Of a stretch of DNA of 64,000 nucleotides, positions 26,028 to 32,620 are shown one piece after another. The stretch spans positions 1 to 64,000 of the forward strand of contig JANOSH010000052.1 in the NCBI GenBank assembly GCA_031415695.1, given 5' to 3'. The notes beneath the pieces were generated by a model. That model was not told where the DNA came from, ran no database searches, and worked only from the letters and a program-made list of their open reading frames with translations. Numbering within the stretch: the stretch's first letter is position 1; every line of letters starts with the position of its first letter. Made by a program: the position numbers and the translations under genes. Origin of the DNA: JANOSH01 sp031415695 (GTDB lineage Bacteria; Actinomycetota; Acidimicrobiia; Acidimicrobiales; Ilumatobacteraceae).

Positions 26028-26222
26028 GAAGCCGGCCAGCATCCGCAATGTCGTCGTCTTGCCGCACCCGCTCGGGCCGAGCAGCGAGAGGAATTCCCCG
26101 GCGTGTACATCGAGCGAGAGATGATCGACTGCGGTGGTCGTCCCAAACCGTTTCGTGACGTCGACCAGCCGCACCGAACCCCGGGCGCCTGAGTCGTCAG
26201 TTGGTTTTGCTCTGTCCACCAC
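26028..26222 (-). pseudogene. PotA-like ABC ATPase remnant (N-terminal ~65 residues)
   Basis: From GTG 26222 the sequence encodes VRLVDVTKRFGTTTAVDHLSLDVHAGEFLSLL, a Walker A (GPSGCGKTTT) and RMLAGFDQ, typical of polyamine/spermidine-type importer ATPases. Directly after this the ABC frame ends and the agmatine deiminase C-terminus begins in another frame. All later ABC motifs (Q-loop, signature, Walker B) are absent. A polyamine importer beside agmatine-degrading enzymes is a sensible ancestral arrangement; the deletion that fused the two must have removed several genes' worth of DNA. Confidence 0.78.
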
Positions 26223-26265
26223 GGACTCCCCAGAGCGCCGAACGGTCGACGTCAGAATGCCACTA

Positions 26266-26320
26266 ACTGAAAACTTAGTCAAGAGAGTATTGACTGAATT
26301 TTCAGTTGGGGCAATACTCT
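26266..26320 (+). promoter_or_regulatory. aguB promoter with two TetR-type operator sites
   Basis: A -35 TTGACT (26290-26295) and -10 AATACT (26313-26318) with 17-bp spacing lie just before the aguB ATG at 26326, so the message is nearly leaderless. The spacer holds ACTGAA-TT-TTCAGT (26293-26306), the same core palindrome as the TetR operator O1. A second, imperfect copy lies at 26266-26279. Binding would block RNA polymerase. Confidence 0.65.
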
Positions 26321-26325
26321 GGGGA

Positions 26326-27291
26326 ATGACCACGAACGACTTCGAACTGATCACCCGCATCGACGATGTCCTGCCCTCGCCGTTGCGCTTCGAACCAGCC
26401 GTATCCGCGCCGCTGCGGGTCGGTGCCGTGCAGTGTGCCTGGAACCCGGATGCCGATCAGCTCCGCAACACTTTGGCTGTCGGTGTCGCTGTCGCCGCCA
26501 CCCAAGGCGCGCAGGTCGTGCTCCTGCAGGAGCTCACCCTGTCGCCCTATTTCTGCAGCGATCCGACCGTGCCCGATCCGCTCGGCCGCTACGGTGAAGA
26601 TCTGGAAGCCGGGCCGACCGTGGCCCTCGCTCGCGAGTTGGCCCTTCGTCACAACATTGCTGTTCACGCATCGCTGTACGAGCGAACACCGCAGGGCCGA
26701 GGCTTCAATACTGCAGTCTGCGTCGACCGAACCGGCGCGCTCGTCGCCCGAACCCGCAAGACCCACATTCCGGAGTTTCCCTACTATCACGAGAACCTCT
26801 CGTTCGAGCCGTCTGACCGCGAGTGCCCGGTGGTGCCCGTCGCCGGTGCGGCGTTTGCATTCCCGACGTGCTGGGATCAATGGTTTCCTGAACTGGCCCG
26901 GTCGCTCTCGCTCGACGGGGCGCAGATCATCGTGTACCCGACCGCTATCGGCAACGAACCGCATTTTCCCGACGTGGATACCCAACCGATGTGGCGCCAG
27001 ATGATCGCGGCCAACGGCCTCGCTAATGCGACGTTCATGATCGCGATCAATAGAATCGGCCAGGAGGGACCGCTCGAGTTTTACGGTTCGTCGTTCATCT
27101 CCGACCCGTATGGCCGGGTGATCGTCGAGGCTCCCCGCGATCGCCCCGCCGTGCTCGTTGCCGATCTCGACCTGGATCAACGGCGGGACTGGCTAACGTT
27201 CGGGCTCCTCTACACCCGCCGACCAGAGCGCTACGGCCGTCTCATGCAGGGCTCCGATCTCGGCCGTCCAACGCGACCTGAACTCCGTTGA
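26326..27291 (+). CDS. aguB: N-carbamoylputrescine amidase
   Basis: This nitrilase-superfamily enzyme hydrolyses N-carbamoylputrescine to putrescine, CO2 and ammonia. From ATG 26326 it has 321 residues. The catalytic triad is visible: Glu in LLQELTLSPYFC, Lys in RTRKTHIPEFPYYHEN, and Cys in FPTCWDQWFPELARSL. The CWDQWFPE block is characteristic of AguB rather than other nitrilases, as is YPTAIGNEPHFPDVDTQPMW. Its promoter carries two putative TetR operators. Its partner enzyme agmatine deiminase survives only as a fragment across the divergent promoter, so AguB may be orphaned or fed from elsewhere. Confidence 0.93.
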   Translation: MTTNDFELITRIDDVLPSPLRFEPAVSAPLRVGAVQCAWNPDADQLRNTLAVGVAVAATQGAQVVLLQELTLSPYFCSDPTVPDPLGRYGEDLEAGPTVALARELALRHNIAVHASLYERTPQGRGFNTAVCVDRTGALVARTRKTHIPEFPYYHENLSFEPSDRECPVVPVAGAAFAFPTCWDQWFPELARSLSLDGAQIIVYPTAIGNEPHFPDVDTQPMWRQMIAANGLANATFMIAINRIGQEGPLEFYGSSFISDPYGRVIVEAPRDRPAVLVADLDLDQRRDWLTFGLLYTRRPERYGRLMQGSDLGRPTRPELR

Positions 27292-27318
27292 CGCTCACCC
27301 GGAGGGCAAACAGGCCGC

Positions 27319-27470
27319 TCAGCGGATCAACGCCACATCAGAGATGGGCGGGCCAACACGGCCGGGAACGATCATGGTGTGTGATCCAAGGTTCACCTTG
27401 GCCGTGAGGTACGCATGGTTCGTTGCCGACAGGTGCACGCCAGTCGGGATGCGGTCAACCACCGAGATCC
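27319..27470 (-). pseudogene. GTP cyclohydrolase II-like C-terminal remnant
   Basis: Minus-strand translation to TGA 27319 reads GISVVDRIPTGVHLS, ATNHAYLTAKVNLGSHTM, IVPGRVGPPISDVALIR. The VVxRxP then N-x-x-YL-x-x-K-x-x-x-GH spacing resembles the C-terminus of RibA (GTP cyclohydrolase II). Only about 50 codons remain; the 5' side is joined head-to-head to an fbiC remnant. Assignment is tentative because the fragment is short. Confidence 0.5.
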
Positions 27471-27953
27471 CGGGCGATCCTGTGCCCCGACAAAATCAAT
27501 ACCGAGGAATGGTTGTTCGCCCACAAGACTGCGCACGAGGTCGGTCTTCGCTCGAACGTCACGATCATGTTCGGCGCTATCGAGCAACCCGCGCATTGGG
27601 CCAAGCACCTGATCATCACCCGCGATCTGCAGAAGGTGACCGGTGGCTTCACAGAGTTCGTGCCGCTTCCGTTCGTACACATCGCCTCGCGGATCTATCT
27701 CCAGCGAAAGGCGCGCCGTGGACCAACGTTCCGCGAGACGTTGCTCATGCGCCAGTTGCTCCAAGCCGGCTGCAACGACCTGGGTGGCACGCTCATGAAC
27801 GAGAACATCTCACGGGCCGCTGGCGCAACGCACGGCCAAGGCCTCGAGCCCGAGGACTTCGCCGCCATTGTGGCATCTCTCGGTCGTTCACTCGCCCAAC
27901 GCACCACGCTCTACGGCCGTGCCGAGGAGTCACCACTCGCCGTCATCCATTAG
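27471..27953 (+). pseudogene. FbiC/CofH (F420 precursor synthase) remnant with internal deletion
   Basis: The frame encodes LCPDKINTEEWLFAHKTAH, GLRSNVTIMFGAIEQPAHWA, GGFTEFVPLPFVHIASRIYL, ARRGPTFRETLLM, then AGCNDLGGTLMNENISRAAGA and SLAQRTTLYG. This is the C-terminal third of the radical-SAM 5-amino-6-ribitylamino-uracil/tyrosine hydroxyphenyl transferase (CofH part of FbiC). The radical-SAM CxxxCxxC half is missing. In addition ~35 residues normally found between REALLM and LEAGxNDLGGT are deleted in frame. It cannot be functional, so an intact copy is expected elsewhere because F420-type enzymes are encoded nearby. Confidence 0.85.
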
Positions 27954-28048
27954 CCACGATCACATCGCCGATCGGTGGTGTCGGCCGTTCTGCTCGGGCA
28001 CGCTCACGGACGCGTCACCCGCGCACCGATCCCATTAGTCTGTCGGGT

Positions 28049-28810
28049 ATGCCCACGTCCGTCGGAATCGCTGCGTTCGTCGTTGGCCTCGGCCTCTTAA
28101 TCGCCGCCATCGTCGGCCAGAAGGTCAAGCTGATCTCGCTCGAACTCCCGGACCTCTCGCGCTTCCAGCGACTCACTGTGGGGGCGCTTGGCGTCGGTCT
28201 GACCATCTTCGGACTCACCGAGACCCGGGGCGAGCGGGCTCGTCTCACTGCGTCAACCGCCGTCGCCGCGCCCGCGACAGTCGCCGGGATTGTGCCCGCG
28301 ACTGCAACGACGATCGGCGGCGCGACAAACCCTGGCGTTACGCTGACGACATCCGCATCGGGTCCGCCACCCACCACCGGAACGTCGCCTGCACCTTCCC
28401 AGGCGCCGCCCGCAAACATCGACCTGCTCTTGCCTTGCCTTACGAACGTGGCACCCGGCGACGTCTTTACGCTCGACTTGGAGCGGGGCCGACGGACTGA
28501 TCGAAAGCCGCAGGCGGGGATGCCACGCGATGCGCTGGTCGCTGTAGTTCCACGCGTCGATGGGAAGCCGCTCGGAGTGATTGTTTATCGCACGCGACAG
28601 GCAGGAGCCACCTTTGGGATCGAGGCTATGTATGACACCTCGTGCGCACGGCTATCCACCTACACCAACCGCTCGAACCCCGACGCCGCCGTCGGCGTGG
28701 TCGGCACGTACGAAACGGTTACGTTTAGTTTTGGGTCCACGGCCGTTGGGATCATGTTGGCCTATGGCGAGGGTGACCCAGTTCTGCTCATGACCGGCCA
28801 GGTGATGTGA
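28049..28810 (+). CDS. Membrane-anchored protein of unknown function with Thr/Pro/Ala linker
   Basis: From ATG 28049 the 253-residue product has two hydrophobic segments (about 5-22 and 45-60), a low-complexity Ala/Thr/Pro stretch (about 68-125), then a compact C-terminal domain with two cysteines (C133, C202) that could form an extracytoplasmic disulfide. The longer upstream frame is a shadow of the fbiC remnant. A TAGTCT hexamer 7 nt before the ATG suggests a leaderless message. No family recognised. It lies between two gene remnants and has no obvious operon partner. Confidence 0.7.
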   Translation: MPTSVGIAAFVVGLGLLIAAIVGQKVKLISLELPDLSRFQRLTVGALGVGLTIFGLTETRGERARLTASTAVAAPATVAGIVPATATTIGGATNPGVTLTTSASGPPPTTGTSPAPSQAPPANIDLLLPCLTNVAPGDVFTLDLERGRRTDRKPQAGMPRDALVAVVPRVDGKPLGVIVYRTRQAGATFGIEAMYDTSCARLSTYTNRSNPDAAVGVVGTYETVTFSFGSTAVGIMLAYGEGDPVLLMTGQVM

Positions 28811-28815
28811 GTTCG

Positions 28816-29089
28816 CTACCGTTCGAGCCGGGCGGGAACGGACTTGTGCCAGGGGGTGGCGGCCCACGGATCGCAGTCGCCGCTCGCAGTGAACTCGTTG
28901 GTGCCACGCCCGTTATCACGCGGCTGGCCTCGTCGAGGTGGTCGAGTCCCAAACCGTTGGGAAGGGCGATGTGACCCGCATGCATCCGGCTGACAGTAGG
29001 AACGGCCAGTTCGGGTCGTCGCCAGAGGGACGCCGAGGTCGCGTAGGGCGTCGAGGAACTCGCCGATGGCGAGGTGTACCCGGCCGTCG
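28816..29089 (-). pseudogene. Molybdopterin oxidoreductase C-terminal remnant, frameshifted
   Basis: Minus-strand frames give DDGRVHLAIGEFLDALRDLGV, then in another frame GHIALPNGLGLDHLDEAS, then back in the first frame GTNEFTASGDCDPWAATPW followed by HKSVPARLER and a stop at 28816. The order (last-domain helix, the LPHGWG-like loop, the GxxxNxLTxxxxxDPxxxTPxxxxVPVRxE tail) fits the C-terminal domain of molybdopterin-guanine-dinucleotide oxidoreductases such as formate dehydrogenase-like proteins. At least two indels and a missing N-terminus make it a relic. Confidence 0.6.
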
Positions 29090-30184
29090 TCAGTGCTCTG
29101 GCGCAAGGTCCTTGTTGTCGGTGCCGTGTTGGACGGATCGCTCGTTGTTGACCGTGGCCAGCAGGTCGAGCATTTGCTCGAGGCCGGCGACGTGATCGTC
29201 GAAGTTCGTTCCGATGGGTGGTATCCGTAACGTCGTCACGCCAGCGTCGCGGTAGGCACGCAAACGATCGCGAACGACGTTGGGCGGGCCGATCAGGTTG
29301 GTGCCGAGACCGATCTCGATCGGGACGCGGGCCGCGGCTGCTTCCCGGTCACCTGCCGTCCATAGCCCCTGCACCGCGGCGACATCATCGGCGAAACCGA
29401 GCCGTCCGAAGGCGTCGTTGTAGAAGTTCGAGTCGACAGAGCCCATGGCCCCGAACGTGAAGGCGTAGCCGTCGGCGTGGCGCCGGCCAGCGCGCTCGAT
29501 GTCGTCGGTGAATTCGACGCTCGCGGCGACGACAAGATCGAGTTCGGCGAACGATCGCCCTACAGCGTTGGCGGCGTCGGCGATCGGACCGAAGTACACG
29601 TCCGCGAACTCTGGGAAGAACGAGTTGCCGATCCAACCGTCGGCCAGTTCGCCGGTCAGCGTCAAGTTGGCAGGACCGAGCGACGCCACATAGATCGGCA
29701 CCTCCATCGGCGGGGCAAGTGAACGGATCGAGCGACCCTCGCCACCCGGTAATGGCAGCACGTAGCTCTTGCCTTGGTAGGCGAGTCGTTCGCCCGACGT
29801 GATCATGCGCAGAATCTCGATGGTCTCGCGGGTGCGCTGAATCGGCCGAGCGAACTCGACGCCGTGCCACCCTTCCATCACCTGCGGACCGCTTGTGCCG
29901 ATGCCCAGAACGAACCGGCCGGCGGAGATTGCTTGCATACTCTGCGCCGACATCGCCAGCATCGCCGGTGTTCGGGCGCCGAGCTGCGCGATCCCCGTGC
30001 CTAACCGGACCCGCTCGGTTACCGCAGCAATCGCTGCGAGGGGCGTGAACGCGTCGTACGCCCAGAACTCGGCCACCCACACCGAGTCAACCCCGAGTCG
30101 GTCAGCCTTCCGGGCCAACTCCAAGAACCGTGGCGACTGTGGGCTGATCGACAACCCGAGCGCAAGCGGCCGAGTGATGCTCAT
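29090..30184 (-). CDS. LLM-class F420-dependent oxidoreductase
   Basis: The 364-residue luciferase-like protein has LALGLSISPQSPRFLELARKADRLGVDSVWVAEFWAYDAFTPLAAIAAVTERVRLGTGIAQLGARTP and a GRFVLGIGTSGPQVMEGWHG segment. These are typical of actinobacterial F420-binding LLM enzymes. Its ATG overlaps the stop of the SRPBCC gene (ATGA), placing it third in an HxlR-SRPBCC-LLM operon. The last ~20 residues are polar and may be slightly altered by the junction with the molybdoenzyme remnant downstream. Substrate unknown. Confidence 0.9.
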   Translation of the reverse strand: MSITRPLALGLSISPQSPRFLELARKADRLGVDSVWVAEFWAYDAFTPLAAIAAVTERVRLGTGIAQLGARTPAMLAMSAQSMQAISAGRFVLGIGTSGPQVMEGWHGVEFARPIQRTRETIEILRMITSGERLAYQGKSYVLPLPGGEGRSIRSLAPPMEVPIYVASLGPANLTLTGELADGWIGNSFFPEFADVYFGPIADAANAVGRSFAELDLVVAASVEFTDDIERAGRRHADGYAFTFGAMGSVDSNFYNDAFGRLGFADDVAAVQGLWTAGDREAAAARVPIEIGLGTNLIGPPNVVRDRLRAYRDAGVTTLRIPPIGTNFDDHVAGLEQMLDLLATVNNERSVQHGTDNKDLAPEH

Positions 30185-30690
30185 GGAAGGTTGTCCTCCA
30201 CAAGCGACTTGATCCCGGCAAGGTTCGCCTCCATGTTCGCTTGATGTTCACTGAGTCGACGAGCGATGATCCGCTCTTCCTTGTCGGGCATAGCGTCGAG
30301 GGCGGCGTTCAGTCCGCTGCGAGCAGGCCCCATTTGAAACCACTGCTCGAGCCGCACGGTCCCCGGCACAAGGCCGGCTTCGACGACGGTGAACCGCCAG
30401 ATCGATGAGGGGTGACCCGGATCACCGACGCACCATTCGAATAATCTCGGAGGTTCATATGCGGTGATCACGCACTCTGTCTGCCATTCCCCAATTGCCG
30501 CATGTCGATTGCGTCCGGCAAACCGGGCCCCGACGCGAGGCGACGAATCGGCACCCAGCCATTCGACGCCGACAACTTCGCGCGAAAATAGTGTCGGTAG
30601 CGAGATGTCGGATACGAGCTTCCACACTGCCGCCGAGGACCCAGTGATACTGATGTCGACCGATATTGCCGGACATTCTGCGTATCTCAT
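30181..30690 (-). CDS. SRPBCC (START-like) family protein
   Basis: The 169-residue protein has the polyketide cyclase/START-like pattern: N-terminal strand ISVDISITGSSAAVWKLVSDISLPTLFSREVVGVEWL, middle WQTECVITAYEPPRLFEWCVGDP and a long C-terminal helix. Such proteins form a helix-grip cavity for hydrophobic ligands. It is coupled by ATGA overlaps to the HxlR regulator upstream and the LLM oxidoreductase downstream, suggesting the three handle one hydrophobic substrate. Confidence 0.8.
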   Translation of the reverse strand: MRYAECPAISVDISITGSSAAVWKLVSDISLPTLFSREVVGVEWLGADSSPRVGARFAGRNRHAAIGEWQTECVITAYEPPRLFEWCVGDPGHPSSIWRFTVVEAGLVPGTVRLEQWFQMGPARSGLNAALDAMPDKEERIIARRLSEHQANMEANLAGIKSLVEDNLP

Positions 30691-31184
30691 GGTTTGCCCG
30701 CAGCGAGGCTTGGCTCGGCATCCTTGGATCGGAAGCCTGGGCCGGGAACCAGATACACACGCCGTGGGTCGACCACCGTGTCGGAGTCGACATCAATTAA
30801 CGCCAATCGCACAGCGCAGCCCGATTCACGCCCCACGAGACGAAGGGGTTCTTGCCCCGCGCCCATGACGTGACGATCGCCCCACTCGCGAAGTGCGATC
30901 AGCACGAAACGTAGATCCCATCCCTTGGGCGTCAAGCGGTACTCGGCCCTAACCCGCCCACGCGAATCGGTGTAGTCCGAGGGCTCGATCAATCCTGCGT
31001 CGACCAACCGGTCCAGACGATCCGACAACGTCGCCCGACTTACCTTGAGGCGGTCGACCAGTTCGTCGAAACGCCGAACCCCGTTCATCACGTCGCGGAT
31101 GATCAATATGCTCCAACGATCACCAAACAGATCGAGCGCCGACCCGACCGGACACGGTTGCCGAGGGACGTCTTTCCAATCCAT
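30687..31184 (-). CDS. HxlR-family transcriptional regulator
   Basis: The 165-residue protein shows the HxlR signature: CPVGSALDLFGDRWSILIIRDVMNGVRRFDELVDRLKVSRATLSDRLDRLVDAGLIEP then the wing YRLTPKGWDL. The N-terminal Cys11 is the conserved redox or thiol-reactive cysteine of the family. An extra C-terminal ~60 residues follow the winged helix. It heads the operon with SRPBCC and LLM genes and probably autoregulates. An imperfectly spaced CCTAAC...GTTAGG inverted repeat lies at 31194-31234 just upstream. Confidence 0.9.
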   Translation of the reverse strand: MDWKDVPRQPCPVGSALDLFGDRWSILIIRDVMNGVRRFDELVDRLKVSRATLSDRLDRLVDAGLIEPSDYTDSRGRVRAEYRLTPKGWDLRFVLIALREWGDRHVMGAGQEPLRLVGRESGCAVRLALIDVDSDTVVDPRRVYLVPGPGFRSKDAEPSLAAGKP

Positions 31185-31292
31185 CCGACGATCCTAACAT
31201 CCAAAGTCTGTACTATGAACGTTAGGCTACCCATGGCGTACCCGATCCGTCTGACCAACAGAATGTGATGCGTCCCGACGAACGCTGAAATT

Positions 31293-31335
31293 CCGTGCGC
31301 GCACGGATGCGCGTTCGGGGAATGCGGCGCACCGT
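31293..31335 (+). promoter_or_regulatory. Palindromic promoter element, site 1
   Basis: CCGTGCGCGCACGG (31293-31306) is a perfect 14-bp palindrome flanked by AAATT and ATGCG. A CACCGT hexamer starts exactly 24 bases after its last base (31330). The gene downstream starts at 31378. The same element and spacing occur before 35474 and 53482. Confidence 0.6.
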
Positions 31336-31377
31336 GGTGATGCACCGTGAACGGGTGCTCGAACGAGGGGACTCGAC

Positions 31378-32262
31378 ATGACCACGCCCAAGATGGGAAT
31401 CGATTCGGAGCATCCGGATCCGCTTGATCGGATTTCGCTACCGCACCACCTGGTGGCGGGATTCATCGGGCTGAACGCGGCCGCTGTCGCCTATTTCGGG
31501 TTGATCAAACCCGGAGCGCTTGACCGGAAGTTCACCTGGGTCGACCTGCCACCGCTGCACGCCCGCTTTGTGGGTGCCCTGTACCTGTTCGGGGCAGTGC
31601 TGTTGCTGGGCTCCCTGTTCTGCCATCGGTGGGCGGTGGTCGCCCCGCTCATGACGGCATCGGCCATCTTCACCACCTCGATGTTGGTGCTCACCTTCGT
31701 GAACTGGGACGCGTTCGAATTCGACACCTTCGCACCGAAGGTTTGGCTGACCGCCTATTTGGTGTTTCCGCTGATGACCTGGCCGTTCGCCGCCGGCGGA
31801 AGCAAGCGCAGCGTGCGCGAGGACTCCAGCCATTTCGACGCTCGCGTGCCGCGCTCGCAGGTCGTTGCTCTGAGGGCGCTCGCGTCAGCCTTTGGCGTAG
31901 CCGGGGGGCTCTTGCTCGTGGCGCGCTCCGCCGGAGCCGAGATGTGGCCGTGGAAGGTGTCGAGCGGCGTGGCCCAGTTCTACGGTGGCCCGTTCCTCAC
32001 CCTCGCCTGGTGCGCCTGGTCGTATTCGAAGCGGACAAACCGCCGGTCGCTCACGCTCTATACAGCGGCGATGGCCGCGCTCGGCGTGTCGGTCATTGTC
32101 ATCTCGATCAAACATCGGGCGCTTTTCGATACGGGCGACCCGGCCGCCTGGGTGTGGTTCGCGCTGTTCGGCGCAATCGCTCTCGGCGCGATTGCTCGGC
32201 TTGTGACTCTGGCACCCGCAACGTGGTTGTCGGCCCATCGCCGACCCCTTCCCACGGCCTGA
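31378..32262 (+). CDS. Multi-spanning membrane protein of unknown function
   Basis: The 294-residue protein has about eight predicted membrane helices in two groups of four separated by a charged loop (about 140-160). A His-His pair (PHHLVAGF) at the first helix and several aromatic residues in helices are notable. No family was recognised. It is the first gene after palindromic site 1, followed 6 nt later by the small leader-like protein gene and then by a LAL regulator. This looks like a small operon linked to the peptide system at 53-59 kb. Confidence 0.75.
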   Translation: MTTPKMGIDSEHPDPLDRISLPHHLVAGFIGLNAAAVAYFGLIKPGALDRKFTWVDLPPLHARFVGALYLFGAVLLLGSLFCHRWAVVAPLMTASAIFTTSMLVLTFVNWDAFEFDTFAPKVWLTAYLVFPLMTWPFAAGGSKRSVREDSSHFDARVPRSQVVALRALASAFGVAGGLLLVARSAGAEMWPWKVSSGVAQFYGGPFLTLAWCAWSYSKRTNRRSLTLYTAAMAALGVSVIVISIKHRALFDTGDPAAWVWFALFGAIALGAIARLVTLAPATWLSAHRRPLPTA

Positions 32263-32268
32263 TCGCCC

Positions 32269-32523
32269 ATGGCATCGGCGTCCGGGGATCGGTCGGCGGT
32301 ATGGGCGTGGATCGAACAGTTGGCGGCCTGTTTGGCGGCCGATCCTGATCTGGTCGGCGCGTTCGAGCGAACCCCGGGCAAGGTTGCCCGGCAGCTCGGC
32401 ATTCCGGACGAGGCCATAGGTCCGGTGCTTGCGATGCTGAGCCGGTCGGCCGGAGCGCCGCAGCGACCTCCGGTTAACGGCGGTGCGCGGGCGGACCCCG
32501 AACCCGAACCGACGGCCGATTAG
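32269..32523 (+). CDS. Small protein with peptide-leader-like domain
   Basis: This 84-residue protein has an N-terminal helical domain (about 10-58) with LAADPDLVGAF, ERTPGKVARQLGIPDEA. It aligns with residues ~10-52 of the Cys-rich peptide at 55116 (shared LAxD, F-x-R-T-P-G-K-x-A, LGIPxE). The C-terminal 25 residues are Pro/Glu-rich and lack cysteine. In overall look it recalls Nif11/NHLP-type leader domains that recruit modifying enzymes. It may be a leader without a core, a partner, or a decoy. It begins 6 nt after the membrane protein gene with no strong ribosome-binding site, suggesting translational coupling. Confidence 0.65.
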   Translation: MASASGDRSAVWAWIEQLAACLAADPDLVGAFERTPGKVARQLGIPDEAIGPVLAMLSRSAGAPQRPPVNGGARADPEPEPTAD

Positions 32524-32620
32524 CGCGGCGCCGCGGTCGATGGAACGACCGGTTCCAGGGTTGTCCGCTGCCGGGTAGGGTGTCATCGTTCGATCAGGCA
32601 CACGGGAGGCTGCTGCGGGA

